A DNA stretch of 36,636 bases from Saprospiraceae bacterium (GTDB lineage: Bacteria > Bacteroidota > Bacteroidia > Chitinophagales > Saprospiraceae), in NCBI GenBank assembly GCA_016719855.1, contig JADJYH010000058.1, forward strand, positions 1 to 36,636. The letters are read 5' to 3'. Below, in pieces: positions 1 through 9,700 of this stretch (its first letter is position 1; each line of letters starts with the position of its first letter). The translations under genes and the position numbers were made by a program. The notes below the pieces were generated by a model, which worked only from the letters and a program-made list of their open reading frames with translations, did not search any database and was not told the DNA's origin.

Positions 1-859
1 TGATGTCCCACTGGTCGGCCAGCGGCTGGAAGGTGTAGGGCACAGTGGGCAGGTAGGTCGGCGGGCCAAATTCCGTGAGGATGGTCATGCGCTGGCCTTC
101 GGCAGCTTTGCGTTTCACCACCTTGTCCCACCAAGCAAAATGGGCGCTCACGGCGTCTTCCCATTCTGGCGCTCGGGGTCGTTGACCTGCGGCCCCTCCG
201 GGTGGCCGATGCGGGCGTGGATATGGTCGGTGCGGGAAAGCGCCATCTGAATGCTGTCTGCTTGGTCATCGAGCAGCGACTCGTGAACGTTGCACCAGTG
301 CGAAATGTCGAGCGTGAGGCGCAGGCTAGGGTATGCCTCCATGAACCGCCGAGTGACCGGAGCGGAATACATGATGCGGCCACGGTGCGTCTCGTGGTAA
401 ACGGGCACGCCGCTCGACTTGGCCACCTCGGCACCCAGTTCGATGAACTTTTTGTTTTGGTCAAAATCAAACCAATCACGCCCGGAATGGCAATTGAAGT
501 ACAACGGTTTCAGGTCAACGCCATCCCTTAGCATTTTTTCAAACTCGGCAAAATGCTTACCGTACACCGAATTGCCGCTCCCGCAAAGAAACCCAAAGGA
601 CAAGCCGTGCTTTGCCACTGCCTCCAGAAAAACTGGGCGGTCCTTTTCGCTGGGTAGCCAAACTTCCACTCCATCGTAGCCAGCGGCTTTTGCTTTTCGC
701 AAAAGGCATCCCAACTCCCGTTGAAACCCCAATTGGTCGCTAAAACCACGGGTTGAAGCCCAGCTTGGCCTTGAATTCTGGCTTTGACAAATTGGCCAAC
801 GGCGTGAGCGCCGTAGCAGCAGTGGTGGTGGCGAGGAATTTCCTTCTAGTCATTGACAT
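1..859 (-). CDS. Sugar phosphate isomerase/epimerase-like protein, exported, C-terminus off window, three frameshifts
   Basis: The start ATG at 859 gives MSMTRRKFLATTTAATAL, a twin-arginine-type export signal, so the protein probably acts outside the cytoplasm. The body resembles the xylose isomerase-like TIM-barrel family (AP_endonuc_2): AAGYDGVEVWLPSE, then YHETHRGRIMYS and LTLDISHWCNVHES, which carry the His/Glu/Asp residues that bind metal in that family. Reading it through needs three single-base corrections, near 766 (missing G), near 697 (missing A in an A-run) and near 176 (missing C in a C-run). The frame then stays open to the left edge, so the C-terminus lies outside. It follows the DUF1501 gene on the same strand after about 100 bp, and both have Tat-type signals, which suggests a shared extracytoplasmic, perhaps carbohydrate-related, role. 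The substrate cannot be told. The family call is fairly sure; the frameshifts look like sequence errors. Confidence 0.75.
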
Positions 860-891
860 GGTTGATTAATTTACGATTACGTAGAGCTCCA

Positions 892-944
892 ATTGCGATT
901 GACGACTGACGACAGTGCTGAATCGTCAGTCGTCAATCGTCAAT
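892..944. repeat. Heptamer palindrome (GATTGAC type)
   Basis: The left arm at 892-912 consists of ATTGACG-like heptamers and the right arm at 923-944 is their near-exact inverse, with about 10 bases between. It fills the gap between the DUF1501 stop and the epimerase start. The design (three 7-bp units, short loop, three inverted units) matches the other heptamer palindromes of the window, although the sequence differs. Confidence 0.8.
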
Positions 945-961
945 AAGTTGTTTAGCAAGTG

Positions 962-2436
962 TTACCCAACAACGCTGCTAATCACCTCCCCGCTCACGTC
1001 CGTCAGCCGGAAGGGGCGACCCTGGAACTGGTAGGTCATTTCCTCGTGGTCAAATCCGAGTTGGTTCAAAATGGTTGCATGAACATCGTGCGGTGTGACT
1101 TTTCCGCTCACAGTCGAGTACCCAATTTCGTCCGTTTCCCCGTGTGTGACGCCGCCCTTGATGCCGCCGCCGGCCATCCAAATGCTAAAGCACTCCGTGT
1201 GGTGGTCCCGACCCTTGAAAGGCATTTTTGAGCCGTTGCGGTTCTCCTGCATGGGCGTCCTGCCAAACTCGCCGCCCCAAACGATGAGGGTTTCTTCCAA
1301 CAATCCCCGCTGTTTGAGGTCGAGGATGAGGGCGGTCATGGCCTTGTCCACCGACTCACATTTCCGGCGCATGCCGATGTCAATGGCAAGCGACTCGTCG
1401 GTGCCATGGGCATCCCAGCCCCAGTCGAACAACTGCACGAAACGCACCCCTTTTTCCACCAGCCTGCGGGCGAGCAGCACGTTGTTTGCGAAGCTGGTCT
1501 TGCCCTGGCTCCGGTGCCGTACATTTCGTGGATGTAGGCAGGTTCATCGTTGATGTTCATCACCTCCGGGGCGGTTATCTGCATCCGGTAGGCCATTTCG
1601 TATTGTGAAATGCGGGCCAGCGTCTCCGGGTCGCCCGATTCGGCATGGTTCAGTTGGTTGATTTCGTTGATGGCATCAATGCTGGCCCGGCGCAGTTCGG
1701 TGTCCATGCCGTCGGGGTTGTTGATAAAAAGGACGGGGTCGCCCTCGGAGCGGCACTGCACGCCCTGGTAAACGGAAGGCAAAAAGCCGCTGCCCCAGAC
1801 GCTTTTTCCAGCGTCTGGGTTTTTGCCCCCAGAGGTTAGCACGACGAAACCGGGCAGGTTTTCGTTGACGGAGCCGAGGCCATAAGTCACCCACGAGCCA
1901 ATGCTTGGGCGACCGAGCCGGGGCGAACCGGTGTGCATGAAAAGCTGCGCCGGGGCATGGTTGAACTGGTCGGTGGTAAGCGACTTGATGATGGCCACCT
2001 CATCCACAACTTGCTGAAAATGAGGCAAGTAGTTGCTGACCCATTGCCCCGATTGGCCGTATTGCCCGAAGGTGGCTTGTGGCCCAAGCATCTTCGGAAC
2101 GCCCCGGATGAAGGCGAACTTTTTGCCCTCCAGCAACGAAGGCGGGCAGTCCTGACCATCCAGTTTGGCCAAGTCGGGCTTGTAGTCGAACAGCTCCAAC
2201 TGGCTGGGCGCACCCGCCATGTGCAGGTAGATGACGGATTTTGCCTTCGGCAAAAAATGGGGCGATTTCAAGCCCATCGGGTTGGCGAGGTCGAAGGGTT
2301 GGCGCACGGAACGCTGGCAGCCGCCAAGCAGGTTGCCCAGTGCTATGGCCCCGATGCCAAACATGGACTGGCGTAGGAAGAGCCGCCGGGTGGCCAGCTC
2401 GGCCTCGTTGCTTGCAGGAATTGTAGTCCGCTTCAT
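962..2436 (-). CDS. DUF1501 family protein, Tat lipoprotein signal, one frameshift
   Basis: I chose the ATG at 2436. The N-terminus has a twin-arginine motif (TRRLFLRQS), a hydrophobic stretch and a lipobox-like LLGGC, so this is a likely Tat-exported lipoprotein. The body matches DUF1501 (PF07394), which is related to the sulfatase/alkaline phosphatase fold: SVIYLHMAGAPSQLELFDYKP near the start, the middle block FNHAPAQLFMHTGSPRLGRPS, then VRFVQLFDWGWDAHGT, IVWGGEFGRTPM and FKGRDHHTECFSIWMAGGG. The reconstructed length is 491 residues, usual for the family. A frame change near 1507 is repaired by one extra C (GAQGKTSFANN). In Bacteroidota and Planctomycetes these genes usually accompany a PSD1/DUF1549-DUF1553 cytochrome gene. 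None is visible here: the upstream neighbour is divergent, and the epimerase follows downstream. The biochemical role of the family is not settled. Confidence 0.88.
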
Positions 2437-2489
2437 CGTAAAATTTCGCCCAAAGTAAGGCAGATGTGTAAATAAATTTTCACCACGGG

Positions 2490-2519
2490 TTGATTTTACC
2501 AATAAAATCGCTATTTTTA
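2490..2519 (+). promoter_or_regulatory. Possible Bacteroidota-type promoter
   Basis: TTG at 2490-2492 and TATTTTTA at 2512-2519 are separated by 19 bases. They resemble the Bacteroidota -33 (TTTG) and -7 (TAnnTTTG) elements, although the final G is A. The site lies 22 bp before the start codon at 2542. It rests on pattern alone. Confidence 0.3.
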
Positions 2520-2541
2520 GCCGTAAATAACCTCACTCAAA

Positions 2542-3279
2542 ATGGTCAAGTACCTATTTCAGCTTTTGGGGGATATTGAACAATCCATTGAACTGGCGAG
2601 TCAGTTGCCAGCGCAAGATTGGTTTCCTGATTACGAAGATGATGAGGAGGAGGAAACCAGCATGGTTGCCACCAAAGCAGTGAAACTTGGCGACATCTAC
2701 GACATTCCCTTCGAGGCATTTCCACCTGAAAAATTGCTTTCCGACGTGCAGGTCATCCAGTTGCTGGATGGCATCCAGCGGCTGTGGTCAAGCTGGCGGC
2801 TATGGTGCGACCTGCCCCGCCAACTGACCGACCGACAACATTACAGCGCCATGCTCCACGCCATGCAGCACGAGCTGGTGGCTTGGAACGTGAACAAGGG
2901 CGGCGATGTGGCAATCTGCCGTTTCGAGGAAGGAAGCTATTGCCCGTTCGGGGAGGATGGCCACTACTGCCAATGCAAGGAGCTGGACGAAACGGTGAAG
3001 CACGACATTGCCATTTGGGAAGAGCACGTGCGCTCGCAGGGCCTCGACCCATACCGGGAGCTATCGGAGGAGGAGGGGGCGGCCTTCGAGGAAGAGATGC
3101 GCATACGAAACTTGCGCAGGCACTTTGGCGATGATTGGGAAAAGCATGACCGATACGAGCCATACTTTGAATTTGAGGCCGATGACGAGGAAGGGTTGGG
3201 CGATGAGTTGGAGAAACAGACAGCTTTGATGATTGGATGGAAGGGTTTATTTGGGAAGACGAACAAAGCCAAACGCTAA
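2542..3279 (+). CDS. Unrecognised acidic cytoplasmic protein, 245 aa
   Basis: I do not recognise this family. The frame is intact, with an ATG start and no signal peptide or membrane segment. The protein has acidic patches (DYEDDEEEET near residue 31, an acidic block near 215, and RELSEEEGAAFEEE near 173). A Trp-rich helix (LLDGIQRLWSSWRLWCDLP) lies at about 75-93. A small His/Cys cluster, CPFGEDGHYCQC, lies near 134-145 and might bind a metal or be structural. It stands alone between divergent DUF1501 and the efflux locus, with its own likely promoter. Codon use and composition look like the neighbours, so recent transfer is not suggested. The coding call is firm because the frame is long, the composition is protein-like and the ATG is well placed. 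The function is open. Confidence 0.8.
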   Translation: MVKYLFQLLGDIEQSIELASQLPAQDWFPDYEDDEEEETSMVATKAVKLGDIYDIPFEAFPPEKLLSDVQVIQLLDGIQRLWSSWRLWCDLPRQLTDRQHYSAMLHAMQHELVAWNVNKGGDVAICRFEEGSYCPFGEDGHYCQCKELDETVKHDIAIWEEHVRSQGLDPYRELSEEEGAAFEEEMRIRNLRRHFGDDWEKHDRYEPYFEFEADDEEGLGDELEKQTALMIGWKGLFGKTNKAKR

Positions 3280-3457
3280 GTGACGGCCTTGAGAGACAAT
3301 AGCCCAAAGGACTATGATATTAGAAAAACCGAAGGGCAGCATTTGGGATGAAAACGAGTTTGACCTTCCATTTTTTTGACCAGAAAATAATGCTATTGGG
3401 CGAAACCAGAATAGAAAGAAAAAATAGAACTAGTCAAAACTAGAAAGTATAACCACC

Positions 3458-3465
3458 TACCTTTG
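3458..3465 (+). promoter_or_regulatory. -7 element TACCTTTG of the efflux locus
   Basis: TACCTTTG matches the Bacteroidota -7 consensus TAnnTTTG. It ends only 7 bp before the ATG at 3473, so the transcript would have almost no leader. I see no good -33 TTTG, so only the -7 half is supported. Confidence 0.45.
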
Positions 3466-3472
3466 CCGCCCA

Positions 3473-3877
3473 ATGAAAAAATGCCCAACTATATTCTTTG
3501 CATTCTTGATTTTGGCGACTTCCTCGCCGAGCAATCAGGGCATTCAGAGCATTATCAAATTGGGCGAATTTTTCCATCACTTCATACATCACGTGGCATG
3601 TCACCAAGAAAAAATAGGCATCCTTGATTTTGTGCAGTTGCACTATTCTGACCACGAACACCACGAGGAAGACCACGCCGAACATGGAAAACTTCCTTTT
3701 CAGCACCATCATGAACAACAAAACCTGACCCCTCAATCCCCTAGCCTACTGCCGCAGCACCAAGAAATACTTGCTTTTGGCAAACAGGACAATTTTTCAA
3801 ACCCTTTGATTTTCCACTCGCAGCAATGGCATTCCTCGCCTTACTCCGGCGACATCTGGCAACCGCCAAAGGCGTAA
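3473..3877 (+). CDS. His-rich small exported protein of a metal-efflux locus
   Basis: The 134-residue protein starts with a short basic and hydrophobic stretch (MKKCPTIFFAFLILATSS), a likely signal peptide. It then carries clustered histidines: FFHHFIHHVACH at about 33-44, HYSDHEHHEEDHAEH at about 57-71 and QHHHEQQ at about 77-83. Small His-rich periplasmic proteins of this kind occur at the head of CzcCBA/Cus-type operons in Bacteroidota, and the adaptor gene follows 121 bp downstream on the same strand. By context it probably binds or buffers the exported metal in the periplasm; the sequence does not say which metal. The start follows a good -7 promoter element. It has no paralogue in the window. 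Confidence 0.75.
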   Translation: MKKCPTIFFAFLILATSSPSNQGIQSIIKLGEFFHHFIHHVACHQEKIGILDFVQLHYSDHEHHEEDHAEHGKLPFQHHHEQQNLTPQSPSLLPQHQEILAFGKQDNFSNPLIFHSQQWHSSPYSGDIWQPPKA

Positions 3878-3890
3878 TTTCCGCAATTTC

Positions 3891-3906
3891 CCTGCCTACC
3901 GGCAGG
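3891..3906. repeat. Short hairpin CCTGCC/GGCAGG
   Basis: CCTGCC at 3891-3896 and GGCAGG at 3901-3906 form a 6-bp stem with a 4-base loop, in the gap between the His-rich gene and the adaptor gene. There is no T-run, so it is not a standard terminator. It may be one more short intergenic palindrome of this genome. Confidence 0.4.
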
Positions 3907-3998
3907 CAAGCAATTTCCTAATTTCTTAGATTCCAAACCATGCCCGTCGTTGCTCCTGCTTCGCCGGGCTGCGGTTTTTTCATTCAAATTAATCACCA

Positions 3999-5531
3999 AT
4001 GAAATATTTGATGCTGCCTTTCGCAGCCCTATTGTGCATCCTGTTTGGTTGCACCCACTCGCCACGATGCAGAAAGCGGACACGCCCACGACGCAGCGGG
4101 TAACCCCATCGCACCTGCCGAGCCTTCGCTCGAACCACTTGCTTTCACGGTTTATACCGATAAAACCGAACTTTTCGTAGAGTTCAAACCGCTTGTCGTG
4201 GGGCAGGAAAGCCGTTTTGCTGCGCATTTCACAGCACTCGGCGACCTGTTCAAAGCCATCGGCGAGGGACTGACCCTCACTTTGACTGGAAATGGCGGCA
4301 CAATCCATCACCGTCAACAAGCCAGAAGTGCCAGGCATATTTAGGCTGCGCATGACGCCCAAGCAAGCGGGCACTTACAACCTCGTTTTCGACATCAAAA
4401 CGCCCGCCTACACCGACAAAATCACCCTCGAAAACGTGGAGGTTTTTGCCGACGAAAAAACGGCGATTGAAAAACAAGCCCCCTCAGAAGGCGGCGGCAG
4501 CGACGTTTCCTACCTGAAAGAACAGGCGTGGAAAGTCGAATTTGCCAACGCCCCGGCACGGGTGCAACCGTTCAGCGAGGTCGTCAAAACGAGCGGGCAA
4601 ATCCTCGCCGCCCCCGGCGACGAAGCCGTTTTGACCGTCCAAATCAGTGGTATCGTCAGTTTTTCTGGAAAAAACTATGTGCAGGGAAGTGCAGTCGGAG
4701 CGGGCGCAACGCTTTTCACCGTGAAAAGCAACGAGGTTGTGCAGAGCAATTTGGGTGCAGCCGTCACGCAGGCGGAGAACGATTTGGCGACCGCCAAAAA
4801 GAATTTTGACCGGGCAGCCGAATTGGTGAAGGACAAAATCATTTCCGAAAAGGAATTTTTGGAGGCAAAACGCCAACTTGAAAATGCCCATACACAACTT
4901 GCCAACGTGTCCGTTTCCAAAAATTTCAACCGAAACAGGCAAAACGTTTCTGCCCCGATAGGTGGTTTTTGAAAAACGTTTTGGTCGAAAACGGTGCTTT
5001 CGTGCAGGCGGGGCAGCCGCTGGCGACCATTTCAAAAACAAAAGGCTCTTGCTTCGGGCGGATGTTTCCCAAAAATATTTCCCCAAGCTTGCCACGTTCA
5101 CTGCCGCCCATTTCAAGACCGCCGACGGCGGGCAGGTTTTCAGCACCAAAAACCTGAACGGGCGGGTCATTTCCACCGGAAAATCGGCGGAAGCAGGTTC
5201 ACCTTTTTTGCCCATCCATTTCGAGATTGACAACGTTGGGAATTTCGTCCCCGGCTCGGTGGTCGAGGTGTTTTTGCAGTCCGGCACGAAGCCCGCTTTG
5301 GTCATCCCGACCTCGGCACTTTTGGAGGAACAGGGCATTTTTTACGCCTACGTCAGAATGGAAGGCGAGAGTTTCCAGAAAAAGGAACTCAAAATCGGCG
5401 CATCCGACGGGCTGAACGTGCAGGTGCTTTCGGGTATCGCCGAGGGCGAGCGGGTCGTGACCAAGGGGGCTTACCAAATCAAATTGTCCACCGCTTCCGG
5501 CACCATGCCTGCGCATGGCCACGAGCATTAA
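3999..5531 (+). CDS. RND efflux periplasmic adaptor (membrane fusion protein) lipoprotein, four frameshifts
   Basis: The ATG at 3999 gives MKYLMLPFAALLCILFGC, a lipoprotein signal with lipobox LFGC. A His-rich stretch (SGHAHDAAG) follows, and the protein ends MPAHGHEH, so both ends could bind metal. The middle has the adaptor pattern: a lipoyl/barrel-sandwich half (VVKTSGQILAAPGDEAVL, SGIVSF), a coiled-coil hairpin (GAAVTQAENDLATAKKNFDRAAELVKDKIISEKEFLEAKRQLENA), the second lipoyl half (NVLVENGAFVQAGQPLATIS) and beta-barrel segments ending EGERVVTKGAYQIKL. It links the inner-membrane pump to the outer-membrane factor. Frame changes lie near 4067 (one extra base), 4302 (one missing), 4970 (missing T) and 5043 (missing A); about 510 residues after repair. 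The pump and outer-membrane factor lie downstream, separated by the fic gene. The family is clear; the metal is not. Confidence 0.85.
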
Positions 5532-5608
5532 AAGTGCATCGGACGGTGCCGAAAGCGGTGCTGTCCCAGATTGTTTGACTTTTCAAGTCATCGGCAAAAA
5601 CTCCCTCG

Positions 5609-6658
5609 TCAGGGCAAGCTGTACCAAGTGCCTTTTCCAACCCCGTTTTGCTGGATAAGCCGTTCCTGAACCAATTTTTCCAGATGCCGCCGCAGGCTGT
5701 TCCGGCTTTGGTTGGTCAGTTTTTCCAGTTCGCCCATCGTCAAACGCCCTCGTTCTTTCAACAAATCGAGGATGAACCGGGCGGTTTGGGTTTGTTGCGA
5801 CAACAAGATTTGCTCCCGTCTGACCTTGACTTCGAGATTGTCCTTTTGGCGCTTCAGCGTTTTCAAAAAGAAAACAACCCAGGCTTGCCAATCGGGCTGC
5901 GGAAAATGAAGGGTGGACTGGGTCTTCCGCAAAGCGAGGTAGTAGTCCTTTTTCTCCTGCTCTACAACGGCTTCCAGCGAACTGTAAGGAACGTACTGAT
6001 AGCCCGATTTCAGTAGCAGGTAAGTGGTCAACGCCCTCGACAGCCGCCCGTTGCCGTCCTGAAAAGGATGGATGGCTAAAAAGCAAACGATGAAAATGGC
6101 GATAATCAGCAAGGGGTGCAGTTCGCCTTCTGCAAATGCTTCCTGCGTCCAAGCGACTAATTCCTGCATTTTGATGGGAGTTTCGAGCGGCGGGGTGGTT
6201 TCAAAAACAACCCCGATTTGCCGCCCGTCTGCGTCCGTCGCCACGACATGGTTGGGGTGCTGTTTGTACTGCCCTTTGTGCCATTGGTCTTTGTCGCTGT
6301 GCTTGAGCAGGATGCCGTGCAACTGCCGGATGAAATTTTCGGTGAGCGGGATGTCTTGGTAACTGATGAAAATCGTGTTCATCAGTTCGGAATAGCCAAC
6401 CACCTCCTGCTCGTCCCGGTTGTTGAATTTTTGGATTTGCAGTCCTGAAAGCAATTGCTCCACTTGCCGGTCGGTCAGTTGGCTGCCCTCGATGCGGGTG
6501 CTCGAACCGATGCTTTCGATGGTCGCTACTTTTTTTAACTGTAACAACTTGTCGGGTGCAAGATTACCTAATGCCCGCCAAGCACCTTTAAACTCGTCAA
6601 TTTCTGCGATGAGCCGAATCATTTCTGGTGTAAAAACCAGCGTTTGCGTCTGTACCAT
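5609..6658 (-). CDS. Fic-domain protein (putative AMPylator) with N-terminal inhibitory motif and C-terminal winged helix
   Basis: Starting at ATG 6658 (MVQTQTLVFTPEM) gives 349 residues. A Fic_N region carries SSTRIEG at about 52-58, matching the inhibitory motif [S/T]xxxE[G/N] of self-inhibited Fic proteins. The catalytic motif HPFQDGNGR lies at about 197-205 and is complete, including the His and the phosphate-binding GNGR. The last ~55 residues (ARFILDLLKERGRLTMGELEKLTNQSRNSLRRHLEKL) form a winged helix-turn-helix. Fic proteins usually transfer AMP to Ser/Thr/Tyr of a target, and this architecture is common as a stand-alone, DNA-binding, self-regulating enzyme. The frame is intact, unlike its neighbours. 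A longer frame reaches 6718, but that extension is encoded by the GACGCA repeats, so I reject it. The gene lies antisense between adaptor and pump genes. The target is unknown. Confidence 0.92.
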   Translation of the reverse strand: MVQTQTLVFTPEMIRLIAEIDEFKGAWRALGNLAPDKLLQLKKVATIESIGSSTRIEGSQLTDRQVEQLLSGLQIQKFNNRDEQEVVGYSELMNTIFISYQDIPLTENFIRQLHGILLKHSDKDQWHKGQYKQHPNHVVATDADGRQIGVVFETTPPLETPIKMQELVAWTQEAFAEGELHPLLIIAIFIVCFLAIHPFQDGNGRLSRALTTYLLLKSGYQYVPYSSLEAVVEQEKKDYYLALRKTQSTLHFPQPDWQAWVVFFLKTLKRQKDNLEVKVRREQILLSQQTQTARFILDLLKERGRLTMGELEKLTNQSRNSLRRHLEKLVQERLIQQNGVGKGTWYSLP

Positions 6659-6668
6659 GACTTGTATT

Positions 6669-6727
6669 TTGACGCAAAAAGACGCATAAATTCGCACTTG
6701 ACGCATAAATTGACGCAAAAAGACGCA
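6669..6727. promoter_or_regulatory. Phased GACGCA repeat array between fic and the RND pump gene, likely operator
   Basis: GACGCA occurs at 6671, 6681, 6700, 6712 and 6722, with a degenerate TTCGCA at 6691, so spacing is about one helical turn. The 18-bp unit TTGACGCAAAAAGACGCA is repeated perfectly at 6669-6686 and 6710-6727. The array starts 10 bp before the fic ATG and ends 5 bp before the pump ATG, where a regulator would control one or both genes. The winged helix of the adjacent Fic protein is a natural candidate binder; that link is inferred. Confidence 0.6.
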
Positions 6728-6732
6728 AAAAA

Positions 6733-9700
6733 ATGCTCAATAACATAATTCAGTTCTCATTGCAAAACCGCTTGCTGGTGATAGTAGCCACCGTGCTGCT
6801 CATCGTATTCGGTTCCATCGTCGCCTCCCGAATGGAGGTGGACGTGTTCCCCGACCTCACCGCCCCGACCGTCGTCGTGCTGACCGAAGCGCACGGCATG
6901 GCACCGGAGGAGGTCGAAAAACTCGTCACTTTCCCGCTCGAAACGGCGGTGAACGGGGCGACCAACGTCCGGCGGGTGCGCTCGTCCTCCTCGGCGGGCA
7001 TTTCGATTGTCTGGATTGAATTCGAGTGGAACACCGACATTTTCAAGGCACGGCAAATCGCCAACGAAAAAATCATCGCCGTCGCGGAGCGCCTGCCGAC
7101 GGGCGTGGGCAACCCCACCATGGCCCCGCAGGCGAGCATCATGGGCGAAATCATGCTCATCAGTTTGACTGCGGACTCTACTTCGCAAATGGATTTGAGG
7201 ACGATAGCCGATTGGTCATTGCGCCCACGCTTGCTCGCAACGGGCGGCGTGGCGCAGGTCATCGTCATCGGCGGCGAGTACAAACAGTACCAGATTTTGG
7301 CTTCGCCGCAAAAAATGGCGGCGTTTGGCGTGTCGCTCTCCGAACTTTTAATGGCTTGCGAGGAAGCGAACGGCAATTCGTCTGGCGGTTTTTTGAACGA
7401 GTTCGGCAACGAATACATCGTGCGGGGCATCGGCAGGACGAGCGATTTGGCGGAACTTGGAAAATCCGTCATCAAAACCACCCCGCAAGGCGTGGTGAAA
7501 ATCGAGGACGTGGCGACGCTCAAAATCGGGGCTGCCCCCAAAATCGGCGACGGCTCGCTCCGGGGAGAACCCGCCGTCATCATGACCGTGATGAAACAGC
7601 CCGCCACGAACACGCTCCTACTGACGGACAAAATTGATGAAGCCATCGCCGACTTGCAGAAAACGATGCCGTCGGACGTGAAAATCAACACCCGCATTTT
7701 CCGGCAGGCGGATTTTATCAACGCCTCCATTTCCAACATCAACAAGACTTTGTTGGAAGGCAGCGCCTTCGTGGTCGTCATCCTGTTCCTGTTCCTGATG
7801 AATTGGCGGGCTACAGTGATTTCGCTGTTGGCCATTCCGGTGTCGCTCATCGTCGCCATTTTGACCCTGAAATGGCTCGGGTTCACCATCAACACGATGT
7901 CGCTTGGCGGTATGGCCATCGCCATCGGCGCACTCGTGGACGATGCGATTATTGACGTGGAAAATGTTTTCAAACGATTGAAACAGAATGCCGTACTACC
8001 GTCAGGCGAGCGAAAAGGCATCCTGCAGGTGGTGTTCGATGCTTCGGTGGAAATCAGGACGAGTATCATCAATGCCACGTTCATCATCATCGTGGCGTTT
8101 TTGCCGCTGTTTTTCCTGTCGGGCATGGAGGGCAAATTGCTGGCGCCGCTCGGCATTGCGTTCATCGTTTCGCTGTTTGCCTCGCTGGTCGTGAGCATCA
8201 CTTTGACCCCCGTTTTGGGCAGTTATCTTTTGTCGAACGAAAAGATGTTGCAACGGCAGCACGGCGAAAGTTGGTTGGTGCAGCGGTTGCAAAATGGATA
8301 TTCCGTGCTTTTGAAAGGTGTGATGAAAGCCAAGACCGCCGTCCTCGTCGCCTCGGTTTTGCTGTTGGCGGTGGCGGTTTTTGCGCTCACTCAATTGGGC
8401 AGGAGCTTTTTGCCAGAATTCAATGAAGGTTCATTGGTCATTTCGGCGGTGACGCTGCCGGGCATTTCGTTAGAGGAAAGCAACAAAATCGGCACCCATG
8501 TCGAGCAGGAATTGTTGAAAGTGCCGGAAATCCAGGTCACCACCCGCCGTACGGGTCGGGCAGAACTCGACGAACACGCCCAGGGCGTGAACGCCGCCGA
8601 AATTGATGCGCCTTTCATTTTGAAAGACCGCAGCCGGGCGGAATTTATGGAGGACGTGCGCTCAAAACTCGCCAACGTTTCGGGCGTGAACATCACCATC
8701 GGGCAGCCCATCGGGCACCGGATTGACCACATGTTGAGCGGCACGAGGGCGAACATTGCCATCAAGATTTTCGGGACGGACTTGGCAAAACTGTTCTCGC
8801 TTTCCAACGAAATCAAGGCGGCGATTACCCCGATTTCCGGGCTGGTGGATTTGAGCGTGGAGCAACAAATCGAAATCCCGCAGGTGCAAATCAAGGCAAA
8901 ACGGGACTTGCTCAACCATTACGGCATCCCCATCGGGCAGTTCAACGAGTTCGTGGACGTGGCGTTTGCGGGCGAGAAAGTGTCCGAAATTTATGAAGGC
9001 AACAAGAGTTTCGACCTGATTTTGCGCTTCGACGATGCCAACCAGGGCAATATCGAGAATATTCGAAACACGATGATTGACGCCAATCGAAGTTATGAGT
9101 TAGGAGTGATGAGTGATGAGTTATCCACTCAAAACTCAAAACTCATAACTCAAAACTCATTCAAAATCCCGTTGAGTTACGTTGCCGATGTGGTCAGTAC
9201 TTCCGGCCCGAACACCATCAACCGGGAAAATGTGCAGCGCAAAACCGTCGTCTCGGTGAACGTGGCGGGTCGTGACCAAAAATCTGCGGTTGATGAAATT
9301 CAGAAAGTAATTGCCGAAAAAATCACCCTGCCCGAAGGCTACCGCATCGAGTATGGGGGGCAGTTTGAAGCCGAAGCCGAAGCCTCCAAAACGCTGATGC
9401 TTACTTCCTTGCTCTCGCTTTTGGTGATTTTCCTCTTGCTTTTTCAGGAGTTCAAAGACCTGAAAACGGCATCCATCATCCTGCTGAACCTGCCGCTGGC
9501 CTTGATTGGCGGGGTGTTCAGCATCTGGATCACGTCGGGAATTTTGAGCATCCCTGCCATCATCGGATTCATCACCCTTGTTTGGCGTGGCGACCCGCAA
9601 CGGCATCTTGCTCGTTTCACGCTACAAAACCTTGCTGGAAGAAGGCAAACCGATTTACGAAACGGTCATGGAAGGCTCAGTTGACCGCCTCTCGCCGATT

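Noticed and set aside
6750..8201. A 483-codon open frame on the minus strand opposite the RND pump gene
   Set aside because: The pump is clear in the other strand. The antisense translation is Ser/Thr/Met-rich with no domain.
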